From contig JAJZDM010000006.1 in assembly GCA_021806005.1 (NCBI GenBank), positions 1 through 64,000 of the forward strand: a stretch of DNA of 64,000 bases. The letters are read 5' to 3'. Made by a program: the position numbers and the translations under genes. This document shows positions 6,781-16,385 of the stretch, piece by piece (position 1 is the stretch's first letter; each line of letters starts with the position of its first letter). This stretch comes from Acidobacteriota bacterium (lineage in GTDB: Bacteria; Acidobacteriota; Terriglobia; Terriglobales; Acidobacteriaceae). The notes beneath the pieces are model-generated. The model did no database searches, was not told where the DNA came from, and was given only the letters and a program-made list of their open reading frames with translations.

Positions 6781-9700
6781 GTGCAGCAGGCCCGCTGCTG
6801 GCGGATGAGGCATTGGATGCTGGCCCTTGCGCTGCTACCGGTGGCGAGGATGACGAAGGCTTCAACTCTATCGGACGGGACCCCGGTTGCGCAGAGTGTG
6901 CAGCATACGCTGCCGGCACTGCACGTCAGCCTCTGGTCAAAGACCGGCGCGACGGTGACAGCCGTGAGGTTCGCCGGAGTCACTTTTCCCGCGGGAGATG
7001 CGATCTTCTCCCAATTGGAGCAGAGGGTGGGCCAGCCGCTGGACCCGGGCAAGGTGCGCGACGATGAACGGCGGCTTTTTGCGACCGGATTGTACCTGGA
7101 TCTCAGTGTGGATTTAGTGGCGTCTGAGGCTGGCGTCATCCTTGTCTACTCCGGCCAGCCGCGCTACTTCGTAGGCAGAGTGACGATTGTGGGGGTAAAC
7201 GACGGCCGGCTGACATCGCTGCTGGAGTTTTCGACCCGGCTGGATCCGGGTGCTCCGTTCAGTGATGGGGCGCTGGCGACCTCAGTAGAGGCGGTGAAGG
7301 AGGCGTTGGCGGAGAATGGTTTCTTTGTTCCGACCGTAGCCATGCAGACCAGCGTGGATGACCTTGCGCACCAGGTGAACGTTACGTTTACGGTAAGCAC
7401 CGGACCGCAGGCCCATATTGGATCCGTGACGGTGGACGGCCCCGACCCTGGGATGGACATTCCAACCTTTCGCAGCAAGGGGCACATGGACTGCGGCCGA
7501 TTGACAACGCTATGGGATACGGCCTTTCACCGGAGTTGCATTCTGAAGGTGACTCGCGGGACGGTGAGCAACGCACTCTCTGGAGTGCGCGCCTTCTACC
7601 AGAACGAAGACCGCCTGGAGGGAACCATCAGCCTGCAGCGCTCGCTCTATCAACTCCCCACCCGGCAGGTGGACTATGACTTTTATGCCAATCAGGGGCC
7701 GCGGGTGGAGGTAGAGGTGGATGGGGTGAAGCTCTCCCGGTCGCACATCAAGCTGCTGGTTCCCGTCTATGAAGAGGGAGCCGTGGACCGCGACCTGCTC
7801 AACGAGGGCATGTACAACATCAAGGACTATCTGCAGCAGAAGGGCTACTTCAATGTGATGGCGAAGGTGGAGTTGCTGAACAGTGGCAACAGAGACGTGA
7901 AGGTGTTGTATACCGTGCACACCGGCCGCAAGCACAAGGTGACGGCGGTCACCATCCGCGGCAACAAGTACTTCGATCGCAGCACGCTGGAGAAGTTGAT
8001 GCGAGTGAAGAAGGCGGACGCCTACCAGCGCAGCGGGCAGTACAGCGCGCAACTGGTGGCAGAGGATGTGAACTCGATGGAGGCGCTCTACCAGGCCAAC
8101 GGGTTCAGCCAAGTGAAGGTGACGCCGACGATAAAGGCGATCGACACCGGGCCGGGAGGAAAGCCGCTGAAGGTATCTCAGCTCCAGGTACTGTTCACCG
8201 TGGAGGAGGGACCGCAACAGAGGTTTGGCAAGGTGGAGTTGACCGGCGTGGCGGGTGCATACAGGCCGGAGGTGGTGGCGATGCTGAGCTCCAGGACCGG
8301 CCAGCCCTTTTCGCTGAATACACTGTCGAACGACCGTGATGCGATCCTGGGATACTATCTGGCCCATGGCTTTGACCATGCGCGGGTAGAGATTACCGAG
8401 CATGTGGATCCATCGAACGCAGCGCGAACGGATGTGGAGCTCCAGGTGATTCCGGGGCAGCAGGTGAAGGTGCAGAACGTTCTGCTCTCCGGCGTTGTGC
8501 ATACCCGGGTCAAGGATGTGCTGAACCAGATCCGGGTTCATGCGGGCGACCCACTGGATCAGGCTGCGCTGCTGGAGACGCAGCGCAACCTTTACAACAT
8601 GGCTCTGTTCAGCGAGGTGAACGCGGTGGCGCAGAACCCGATGGGGGACTCGCCGGAGAAGAATGTACTGGTGCAGGTGACCGAGGCCAGGCGCTGGGAT
8701 GTGACCTACGGCTTTGGCTTTGAGGCGCAGACGGGTACGCCGGGGGTGGTGACAGGTCTGCCCAAGGGATCCACGACGGCGGCCCAGAACGGAAAGGCGG
8801 GGGTCAGTCCGCGGGTGTCACTGGATGTGGCGCGGATCAATCTGCGGGGTACGCAGGATTCGCTGACCCTGCACTCAGACTATGGACTGCTGGAGGAGAT
8901 TGCGTCGCTCACCTTCAACGTGCCGCTGTTCTTCGGCAAACAGAATCTGACCGGGTCGATCTCCGGTGGGTACTCCAACATTCAGGACATTACCACGTTT
9001 GCTTCTTCCACGCTGCAGGGCGATCTGCGGCTGACCGAGAAGGTGAAGCGTGCCGACACGTTGATCTACGACTTTGAGTATCGGCGGGTGTCGGTGAATC
9101 CAAACTCGCTGGAGATCACGCCAGATCTGATTCCGCTGCTCTCCGAACCGGTGATTGTGGGCGGGCCGCAGGTGACCTGGATCCATGACACACGCGATCC
9201 GGGTCCGCTGAACGCGACGAAGGGGCACTTTCTCTCCTTGCAGGAGTTTGTGGCCAGCTCCAAGTTCGGATCACAGGCCAACTTCAACTCGCTGGATGGC
9301 ACGGAGTCTTCGTATTACAAGCTGGGCAAGGGGTATGTGTTTGCGCGCAGTCTGCGCATTGCCTTTCAAAAATCGTGGGGATTGAACCCGAACGCATTCA
9401 ATGCGGGACAGCAGATAGGGGTGGTCTCCACCGCGTGCGCTGGATCGTTGCTGGAGACCAACCCGACCTGCGACGCGGTACCTCTGCCGGAGCGACTGTA
9501 TGTGGGTGGAACGGACTCTCATCGTGGATTTGGTCTGAATGACGGCGGGCCGCGCGATCTGACCACGGGCTATCCGGTGGGAGGATCGGGCGCGGTGGTG
9601 AACAGTTTTGAGCTGCGTATGCCCCCCTCGACCCTGCCGCTGGTGGGCGACAGCATCTCATTCGTGCTCTTCCATGACATGGGAAATGCGTTCGAATATC

Positions 9701-10014
9701 CGGGGGATATGTTCAAGAGCATCGAGCACTTTCATCAGCCGGACAGGACTGCGTGCAGGGATCTGACGGGACCGCTGGCGGCTGCGGGTGGCGTGGCTTC
9801 CAATGCCGTAGGGAGTTGCAACTTCAACTACTACTCGCATGCGGTCGGCGTCGGGATGCGCTATGGAACGCCGGTGGGGCCCATCCGGCTGGACTTCAGC
9901 TATAACCTCGACCCGCCGATCTATCCGGTCTTCGACGATTTCACCGGTGTCCCGCCGTATGTTGGCGAGGCGAGTCACTTCAACTTCTTTTTCAGTATCG
10001 GACAGGCGTTCTAA
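6781..10014 (+). CDS. Omp85-family outer-membrane assembly protein (BamA/TamA-like)
   Basis: Omp85 proteins insert beta-barrels into the outer membrane. I can divide the periplasmic part into about seven consecutive POTRA-like repeats (for example VTAVRFAGVTFP..., VGRVTIVGVND..., IGSVTVDGPDP..., VTAVTIRGNKYF..., FGKVELTGVAG..., VQNVLLSGVVH...). They are followed by a C-terminal barrel of about 370 residues with RLYVGGTDSHRGFGLNDGG (RGF region) and a terminal strand ending FFSIGQAF, the expected C-terminal Phe. The GTG at 6781 is chosen because AGGGGGAACT precedes it and a signal-peptide-like core follows; ATG 6805 is the alternative. BamA has five POTRAs and TamA three, so this is a distinct acidobacterial variant. 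The following chaperone and tamB genes support a role in outer-membrane assembly. Confidence 0.88.
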   Translation: MQQARCWRMRHWMLALALLPVARMTKASTLSDGTPVAQSVQHTLPALHVSLWSKTGATVTAVRFAGVTFPAGDAIFSQLEQRVGQPLDPGKVRDDERRLFATGLYLDLSVDLVASEAGVILVYSGQPRYFVGRVTIVGVNDGRLTSLLEFSTRLDPGAPFSDGALATSVEAVKEALAENGFFVPTVAMQTSVDDLAHQVNVTFTVSTGPQAHIGSVTVDGPDPGMDIPTFRSKGHMDCGRLTTLWDTAFHRSCILKVTRGTVSNALSGVRAFYQNEDRLEGTISLQRSLYQLPTRQVDYDFYANQGPRVEVEVDGVKLSRSHIKLLVPVYEEGAVDRDLLNEGMYNIKDYLQQKGYFNVMAKVELLNSGNRDVKVLYTVHTGRKHKVTAVTIRGNKYFDRSTLEKLMRVKKADAYQRSGQYSAQLVAEDVNSMEALYQANGFSQVKVTPTIKAIDTGPGGKPLKVSQLQVLFTVEEGPQQRFGKVELTGVAGAYRPEVVAMLSSRTGQPFSLNTLSNDRDAILGYYLAHGFDHARVEITEHVDPSNAARTDVELQVIPGQQVKVQNVLLSGVVHTRVKDVLNQIRVHAGDPLDQAALLETQRNLYNMALFSEVNAVAQNPMGDSPEKNVLVQVTEARRWDVTYGFGFEAQTGTPGVVTGLPKGSTTAAQNGKAGVSPRVSLDVARINLRGTQDSLTLHSDYGLLEEIASLTFNVPLFFGKQNLTGSISGGYSNIQDITTFASSTLQGDLRLTEKVKRADTLIYDFEYRRVSVNPNSLEITPDLIPLLSEPVIVGGPQVTWIHDTRDPGPLNATKGHFLSLQEFVASSKFGSQANFNSLDGTESSYYKLGKGYVFARSLRIAFQKSWGLNPNAFNAGQQIGVVSTACAGSLLETNPTCDAVPLPERLYVGGTDSHRGFGLNDGGPRDLTTGYPVGGSGAVVNSFELRMPPSTLPLVGDSISFVLFHDMGNAFEYPGDMFKSIEHFHQPDRTACRDLTGPLAAAGGVASNAVGSCNFNYYSHAVGVGMRYGTPVGPIRLDFSYNLDPPIYPVFDDFTGVPPYVGEASHFNFFFSIGQAF

Positions 10015-10017
10015 GCG

Positions 10018-10896
10018 ATGAAGCGGCAGGCGCGACAACCCGGAGGCGGACAGAGGCGGAGTGGCGGAGTCCGGCTTTTACTGCTCACCCTGCTAACGGT
10101 AGCCCTTGGGGCTGACCTTGCGGCGAGTGCGTTGCCTGCGCAGAGTCTCTCTGCGCCGCCGCCGGCAGCGACGAAGCCCTCTGTGGCCAAATCGCAGTCG
10201 CCTGCGACGCCGATCATCCTTCCCCGGCTCCCGGCGATGCCGCCTGTCCAGGGAGTTGAGGTGGATCGAGTGGTGGCCATCGTGAACGGAGATCTGATTC
10301 TGGACAGCGATGTGGATCTGGAGCGCAGGTTTGCGGCTCTTCTGCCTTACGGTGAGGCGAGCGGTCCTTATAACCGCGATGCGGCGATCGAGCGTCTGAT
10401 CAATCGGGATCTCATTCTTCAGCAGATGCGTCTGCAGCAGGGAGGAGAGATTACCCAGGAGGCCGCCGTCCTGGATCTGAACGAGGTGCGCAAGTCCATT
10501 CCAGCCTGCAGAGAGTATCACTGCGAGACGAAGGATGGCTGGGAAAGGTTTCTGGCGACCGAAGGATTCACTGCGGAGAGCCTGGCCAGCATGTGGCGTC
10601 AGCGGATGGAGGTGTTGGCATTCATTGAGCTGCGCTTCCGGATGGGGATCATGATCTCACAGGATGAGATTCAGCAGTACTACCAGAAGACACTGCTTCC
10701 CCAGTACGCAGCTCTCCAGGTGACGCCGCCACCGCTGAAGGAGATTGCCAACCGCATCCAGCAGGTGCTGCTGGAAGAACAGGTCTCGAATCTTCTGGAT
10801 GACTGGTTGAAGAGCCTGCGGGCGCAGGGCAATGTGGTGGTGCTGGATCACAACGGTTCCAGGAAGGCGGTCGGGGCTGGAGAGGAGGCGCCATGA
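10018..10896 (+). CDS. SurA-N-like periplasmic chaperone without PPIase domain
   Basis: The 292-aa protein has an N-terminal membrane/signal segment (LLLLTLLTVALGADLA), a Pro/Ala linker, and a SurA N-terminal-like helical domain starting at VDRVVAIVNGDLILDSDVDLE. The domain includes INRDLILQQMRLQQG and a C-terminal helix (IANRIQQVLLEEQVSNLLDDWLKSL) that in SurA packs on the N-domain. No parvulin domain lies between these parts, so the protein should hold clients rather than isomerise prolines. It begins 3 nt after the Omp85 gene and overlaps tamB by four bases (ATGA), so the three genes form one transcript. The likely role is escorting barrel proteins to the Omp85 protein; that is inferred from context. 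Confidence 0.8.
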   Translation: MKRQARQPGGGQRRSGGVRLLLLTLLTVALGADLAASALPAQSLSAPPPAATKPSVAKSQSPATPIILPRLPAMPPVQGVEVDRVVAIVNGDLILDSDVDLERRFAALLPYGEASGPYNRDAAIERLINRDLILQQMRLQQGGEITQEAAVLDLNEVRKSIPACREYHCETKDGWERFLATEGFTAESLASMWRQRMEVLAFIELRFRMGIMISQDEIQQYYQKTLLPQYAALQVTPPPLKEIANRIQQVLLEEQVSNLLDDWLKSLRAQGNVVVLDHNGSRKAVGAGEEAP

Positions 10897-13800
10897 GTGA
10901 AGAAGATCCGGGTATGCCTCCGCCATCCGGGCCTGACATGCCGGCTTTGGATGCGGAGGAGCCAGCCGCGAAGAAAAGTGTTGTGCTCCACTTCTTTGGC
11001 TGGAGTGCCGCATCGCTGGCGGCCTTTTTGATGGCGCTGCTGGTAGCCGTCACGTGGTACTCCGGTACACCAGACTTTGAGCGCCGCCTGCGAGGCGAGG
11101 TGGTGAGCACGCTGGAGAACGCCAGCGGCGGGCGCGTGGAAGTGGAGAAGATTCACTTCAGCCTCTGGCGACTGGCGATTCAGGCCGATGGCCTGGTGAT
11201 CCATGGAACCGAGGGGCCGGGGGAGATGCCGTACCTTGCGGCGTCAAAGATCGTGCTGCGGCTGCAGCTCAACATGGTTTTGACCCACATCCGCGGGTTG
11301 GGACCGCAGTCGCGGATCAGCCTGCGATATCTGCGCATCGAGCAGCCGCGCTTTCATCTGATCGTGTACCCGGATGGACACACCAATGCACCGGTTCCAA
11401 AGCACCCGCAGCGACTCAATCAGTCATTGACGGATACGCTGCTGGATCTGGAGGCCCGCAGGGTGGAGTTGGTGCAGGGGATGGCCGAGCTGAACGATCG
11501 TGTGATTCCCTTCAACCTGACAGCGAGGGATGTGGACGCGCAGATCGCGTACCTACGCAGCACGGACCGGTACGGAGCCACCATCGATCTGGCCGATCTG
11601 CAGACCAGGATGGCCTCACAGCGGGCGGTGCAGTCGAGGTTGCATCTTGAGGCGGAGATGGGACGCAATATGGCGGTGATCTCCGATCTGGAGTTCTGGA
11701 GCGGAGCAGAGTCCGGCCAGGCAGTGGCGCCGGCAGCGAAGAGTGATGCTGCGGGAGGAACAGCCACCCACCTGGTGGCTCATGCAGAGCTGAGCAACTT
11801 TGCGCAGCCGCTGTGGAAGGGAGAGGTCTCCGGCAGCGTAGGACTGCGGCAGTTGAGTGATCTTGCCGATGTGGAGGGCCTCACCGGAGGGACGCTGGAT
11901 GTGAACCTGAGCGGGCATAACTGTGCTGCCGCCCAGAGTGCGGCACCGGTCCGGCATCATCCGCTACGACTGTGGTCCCAGCGCAACGGGAATCAAGCCA
12001 GAAAGAGCGCGGCAGCTACCGGGGGCGCAGAGGAGTGCAATCAGGGATTTATTCTGGCCGGCTCGATGACGATGCACAAGGTGGGATACCGGGACGAGTA
12101 TGTGCGTCTGCACGATGTCGATGGGGGGGCGCATCTGCGCATAACACCGCAGGATCTGCAATTTACTGCGGCGAGTGCCTTCCTGCCGGACGGGGGATCT
12201 GCGAAGGGCGATCTGACGATCGATCACTGGCTGGGACGTCATACCCTGGCCGACCGGTCCCACGCGATGCTGACGGCGACGGTGGATCATATTCCGCTGC
12301 GCTCAGTGATGGATATCGTCGGCCCGGAGCATTATGGCGATCTCGGGTTCGATACGTCCATCACGGGGCCGGCGACGGTGGAGTGGGGCGGTCCGCACCT
12401 GGTCGATATCTCTGACACGGTGCAGGTGCAAGCGGACCTGATGTTTGCCCCGGTGGGCCTGCGGAGAAGGGGTGTCATGTCCAATGTTCCCATCACGGGC
12501 GAGGTGATAGGTCACTATGACGGGCGCCAGGAGGTGGTGAATCTGAGACGGCTTGCGGTCCAGACGCCTTCGAGTTCGCTGCTGGCCGACGGCATGCTGG
12601 GCGTGAATGTCGGCGATCCCTTGACGAATCTGCAGACGAACTTCCATACCCACGACCTAGGCGAGTTTGATCAGTTGTTGCATGCGCTGAAGTTTGAAGC
12701 CAACGGAAGAGAGGGAGTCAAGGCCATTCCATTGGTGTTGCATGGAGATGCGAATTTTACGGGAACGGCTCGCGGCGGGATCAGTAACCTGGAGATGCGA
12801 GGCCATGCAGAGGCCAGAAATGTTGTGCTGCGGCTGGGAGATGTGAGCGGAGGCATGACGGATGTGCTGATAGACTCCGCAGCGGGGAGCGGCGACTTCT
12901 CGCCCAACGGTGGGTTGACGCTCACCTCTTCGACCATCCGGCGCGGAGGTTCGGTACTGAATGTTTCGGGGTCCTTCAAACCGCAACGTGAAGAGTTGCG
13001 CGGCGAGCCAGCCTACATATGGAATCAGGATATGGAGGTTGATGCCACGGTGAAGCTTGCCGATGGTCAGGCTGCCGACCTGCTGCAGATTGTGGGCGAG
13101 CAGAGGAAGATTCCGGTTACAGGCACCGTGAATCTGGATTTGAACGCAAACGGGACGATGCGGAACATGATCGGCGGCGGAGCCGTGACGTTCACCGATG
13201 GTGCGGCCTATGGGGAGAGCTACCAGAAGGTTGCGGTGCGCATCGCCGCTGAGGGACGCCAGGTGACCCTGACCAAGGTGTTGTTGCAGGCGCATGGGCT
13301 GTCAATTACGGGCAGCGCCGGATATAACCTGGGCACCAGGCAGCTCCGCGGCGAGGTGCGTGGAAGCAAGCTGCAACTCTCCCGGTTGGACACGATGCAC
13401 AGAGTCGCGCCGGACGTTGATGGAGTGCTCTCATTTTCGGCGATCGCGAATGGAACTCTGCAGCGGCCCGACCTGCACGCCAGGCTCTCGGTGACCGGGG
13501 TCTCCGTGGATGGGAGGCCTCTGGGTGCGCTCTCTGCCAAGGCCGACAGCATGGGCTCGAATTTGAACTACGAGATGCAGTCCACCCTGGTGGGGGCGCA
13601 GTTGCATGCTGCCGGACAGACCTCCCTGCTGGACCGTTACCAGACGCAGGCGAAGCTGACCATGAGCGGCCTGGATCTTGCGAATGTGATCGCGCTGGTG
13701 GCGCCGGGATCTGTCAAAGGCAGCTCGTCGATGGATGGAACGGTAAGCATTTCGGGACCTGCAGCGAACCCGAGTTTGATGCGCGGCAGTGCTGAGTTCG

Positions 13801-15242
13801 ATCACGTTGATTTCAAGTTGCAAGGGGTGGAACTGCGGGCGGCGCAGCCCCTGCGAGCGAGCCTGAGCGGCGGCGTGGTGCGATTGGATCAGCTTTACAT
13901 CACAGGGCAGGATACGGACCTGCGCGCCTCCGGCACGGCGGCTGTCTTTGGAGACAAGAACCCGCTGGGTGGAAGATTGAACCTGATTGCCAGTGGCAGC
14001 GTCAGTATGGCCCTGGTGGAGACCTTCGAACCAGATCTGATGAGTTCCGGAAAGGTCACCTTCAAGGTAGCGGCCGGAGGCCGGTTGAAGAGGCCTACGG
14101 TGGACGGGGATGTGGAGTTTCGGAGTGTGAACCTGTCGGTAGATGGAGTCGCCAACGGATTGAGCAACCTGAATGGGACGGTTGTGTTCAACCAGGACCG
14201 TCTGGATGTTAAGGATCTTACCGCCATGTCGGGCGGCGGCCAGTTGAAGATCGGCGGCAGCGTTACCTATGAGAAGGGAATCTTTGCCGAGTTGACCGCG
14301 ACCGGGGATGTTGTGCGAGTGCGATACAACGGTTTAAGCGCCACGACCAATGCTCGTTTCCGGCTGCAGGGGACGCCGCAGTCGATGCTGCTCTCGGGCG
14401 ACGTTCTGATGACTCGGTTCGGGGTGGGGCAGGACGTGGACTTCTCCGCGTTCTCCTCCATGGGAGGCTTGCAGGCACCGTCGGACCCGAACTCGGCAGC
14501 GAACAAGATCCGGCTCGACGTCCACATTACGAGTTCGCAGCAGCTTGAGTTCCAGAACTCTTTTGCCGAACTCGCCGGGAGCGTGAATCTGAATCTGCGC
14601 GGTACACTTGCGTCTCCGAGTGTGCTGGGGAGCATCCAGATTACAGATGGCAGCGCCACGTACCTTGGAACCAAATATCAGTTGGAGCGGGGGTTGATCG
14701 ACTTCACCAACCCAGTGCGAATTGATCCCACGATTGACCTGGACGCGAGCGCGCGCGTGGAGAGCTATGACATCACGGTGGGCGTGCATGGGACGGTAAC
14801 CAACCTGAAGCCGACCTATCGCTCCGAGCCGCCGCTGACCGAGGCCGATATCTTCAACCTGCTGGCGCTGGGGCGAACCCAGGAGGAGGCCCAACTCAAC
14901 CAGGAGCAGGTGGGGACGGCGACGAACGCGACCTCGAACGCGCTGCTGGGCGGAGCCCTGAATGCGACCGTCCAGAGCAGGGTAGGCAAACTCTTCGGCG
15001 CTGGTTCTGTGAAGATCGATCCGGCATTTATCGGCACCCTGGGCAACTCATCCGCACGGATCACCGTAACCGAGCCACTCTCGCCGCAGGTGACGGTGGT
15101 CTTTGCCACGAACATCAATGAGACCGCTGAGCAGTTGATCCAGGTGCAGTACCAGTTGAATGATGAGTATGCGATCGTCGCCACCCGCGATGAGAATGAC
15201 GTGTTTTCACTGGTTTTCAAAATCAGGAAACGCTACCGCTGA
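10893..15242 (+). CDS. tamB: TamB-family translocation and assembly module protein
   Basis: This 1,449-aa AsmA/TamB-like protein has one N-terminal membrane anchor (about residues 38-58, FFGWSAASLAAFLMALLVAVTW). A very long beta-helical body follows, built of repeated amphipathic strands, and the C-terminal DUF490 region contains the conserved SEPPLTEADIFNLLALG and a last strand ending FSLVFKIRKRYR. In other bacteria TamB spans the periplasm, partners the Omp85 protein TamA, and has been linked to phospholipid transport and autotransporter assembly. Here it sits in one operon with an Omp85 protein and a SurA-like chaperone, and its ATG overlaps the chaperone stop (ATGA). The family call is firm; which cargo it carries is unknown. 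Confidence 0.92.
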   Translation: MSEEDPGMPPPSGPDMPALDAEEPAAKKSVVLHFFGWSAASLAAFLMALLVAVTWYSGTPDFERRLRGEVVSTLENASGGRVEVEKIHFSLWRLAIQADGLVIHGTEGPGEMPYLAASKIVLRLQLNMVLTHIRGLGPQSRISLRYLRIEQPRFHLIVYPDGHTNAPVPKHPQRLNQSLTDTLLDLEARRVELVQGMAELNDRVIPFNLTARDVDAQIAYLRSTDRYGATIDLADLQTRMASQRAVQSRLHLEAEMGRNMAVISDLEFWSGAESGQAVAPAAKSDAAGGTATHLVAHAELSNFAQPLWKGEVSGSVGLRQLSDLADVEGLTGGTLDVNLSGHNCAAAQSAAPVRHHPLRLWSQRNGNQARKSAAATGGAEECNQGFILAGSMTMHKVGYRDEYVRLHDVDGGAHLRITPQDLQFTAASAFLPDGGSAKGDLTIDHWLGRHTLADRSHAMLTATVDHIPLRSVMDIVGPEHYGDLGFDTSITGPATVEWGGPHLVDISDTVQVQADLMFAPVGLRRRGVMSNVPITGEVIGHYDGRQEVVNLRRLAVQTPSSSLLADGMLGVNVGDPLTNLQTNFHTHDLGEFDQLLHALKFEANGREGVKAIPLVLHGDANFTGTARGGISNLEMRGHAEARNVVLRLGDVSGGMTDVLIDSAAGSGDFSPNGGLTLTSSTIRRGGSVLNVSGSFKPQREELRGEPAYIWNQDMEVDATVKLADGQAADLLQIVGEQRKIPVTGTVNLDLNANGTMRNMIGGGAVTFTDGAAYGESYQKVAVRIAAEGRQVTLTKVLLQAHGLSITGSAGYNLGTRQLRGEVRGSKLQLSRLDTMHRVAPDVDGVLSFSAIANGTLQRPDLHARLSVTGVSVDGRPLGALSAKADSMGSNLNYEMQSTLVGAQLHAAGQTSLLDRYQTQAKLTMSGLDLANVIALVAPGSVKGSSSMDGTVSISGPAANPSLMRGSAEFDHVDFKLQGVELRAAQPLRASLSGGVVRLDQLYITGQDTDLRASGTAAVFGDKNPLGGRLNLIASGSVSMALVETFEPDLMSSGKVTFKVAAGGRLKRPTVDGDVEFRSVNLSVDGVANGLSNLNGTVVFNQDRLDVKDLTAMSGGGQLKIGGSVTYEKGIFAELTATGDVVRVRYNGLSATTNARFRLQGTPQSMLLSGDVLMTRFGVGQDVDFSAFSSMGGLQAPSDPNSAANKIRLDVHITSSQQLEFQNSFAELAGSVNLNLRGTLASPSVLGSIQITDGSATYLGTKYQLERGLIDFTNPVRIDPTIDLDASARVESYDITVGVHGTVTNLKPTYRSEPPLTEADIFNLLALGRTQEEAQLNQEQVGTATNATSNALLGGALNATVQSRVGKLFGAGSVKIDPAFIGTLGNSSARITVTEPLSPQVTVVFATNINETAEQLIQVQYQLNDEYAIVATRDENDVFSLVFKIRKRYR

Positions 15243-15348
15243 AGGCTTGGGCCTGCGCGGTCGTGCGCTTAAGATAGAGAGATCGAGTCCGGTGGTACGA
15301 GGCGGATTCGACCGGCAGCGAAGACGAGGAGCGTTACGGAAGATACCG

Positions 15349-16215
15349 ATGGAGAATGTGCTACGCAGCACGCGCATCACGCTGGAGATGATCAAGTGGG
15401 AGCACTCGATCTTTGCCCTGCCGTTTGCGCTGACGGGTGCGATGCTGGCTGCTGATGGTTGGCCGAAGCTGAGGGTGCTGGGATTGATCCTGGTGTGCAT
15501 GGTGGCGGCGCGGTCGGCGGCGATGGCGTTCAATCGACTGGTGGACGCCAGGCTGGATGCAGGAAATCCGCGCACGGCGATGCGGGCGATTCCGGCGGGA
15601 CAGCTCTCGGCGGGTTTTGTGGGGGTGTTCACCCTGGTGGCGGCCGGCGTGTTTCTGCTGGGAGCGGCGCTGTTGAACCGATTGACCCTGGAGTGCGCTC
15701 CGTTGGCGCTGGCGGTGGTGCTGGCTTACAGCTACATGAAGCGGATCACGCGGTGGTCGCATCTGGTGCTGGGGCTGGCGCTGGGCATCGCTCCTGCGGC
15801 CGCCTGGATTGCAGTGCGCGGAAGCCTGGCGCCGCGCATCCTTCTGCTGACGGCGATTGTGATTCTGTGGGTGGGTGGCTTCGACGTGCTGTATGCGTGC
15901 CAGGATCTGGACTATGACCGAAAGGTGGGCCTGTTCAGTGTGCCGGCCCGGTATGGTCTGGAGGGTGCGTTCTGGATAGCGCGCTCGATGCACCTGATCA
16001 TGGGGGCGTTGCTCTTTGTTCTGTTGCGCATGTTCGGGCTGGGTGAGGTCGCCCTGGTGGGAATGTGTCTGGTGCTTCTGCTGCTGGCCTATGAGCATAT
16101 GATCGTCAGCCCGCGCGATCTGACACGGATGAATGCTGCTTTCTTCACCCTGAATGGCATCATCTCCGTGGTATTTTTTGCCTCTGTGGCTTTGGATATT
16201 CTGCACCGGCGATGA
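15349..16215 (+). CDS. mqnP: UbiA-family prenyltransferase, probable MqnP of the futalosine pathway
   Basis: The 288-aa integral membrane prenyltransferase has about eight or nine transmembrane helices. Its two Asp-rich substrate motifs are NRLVDARLDAGNPRT (an NxxxDxxxD type) and DVLYACQDLDYDRKVG. These bind the Mg-diphosphate of the prenyl donor. The start at ATG 15349 has GGAAG upstream, which trims 63 spurious codons from the track ORF. UbiA-type enzymes of this length and motif set in bacteria lacking ubiquinone prenylate the 1,4-dihydroxy-6-naphthoate or related ring in menaquinone synthesis. The mqnC gene at the far edge of the window supports the futalosine route. The family is firm, and the pathway step is inferred from motifs and the organism. 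Confidence 0.82.
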   Translation: MENVLRSTRITLEMIKWEHSIFALPFALTGAMLAADGWPKLRVLGLILVCMVAARSAAMAFNRLVDARLDAGNPRTAMRAIPAGQLSAGFVGVFTLVAAGVFLLGAALLNRLTLECAPLALAVVLAYSYMKRITRWSHLVLGLALGIAPAAAWIAVRGSLAPRILLLTAIVILWVGGFDVLYACQDLDYDRKVGLFSVPARYGLEGAFWIARSMHLIMGALLFVLLRMFGLGEVALVGMCLVLLLLAYEHMIVSPRDLTRMNAAFFTLNGIISVVFFASVALDILHRR

Positions 16216-16385
16216 GCAGATCCGGAGGAAAGGCCTTCGGGACGCGCCATTCTCCAACCAGGGTGGCCAGCAGGGAGCTGAGATTCTGCGCAAGATTTTC
16301 AAGGTAGCGGCGGGCCGTGTTGGATGGAAGCTGATGAGGCCGGCGTCGGCGTATGGGAGAATTTCAAGCAGGCATCAGGAGACGC

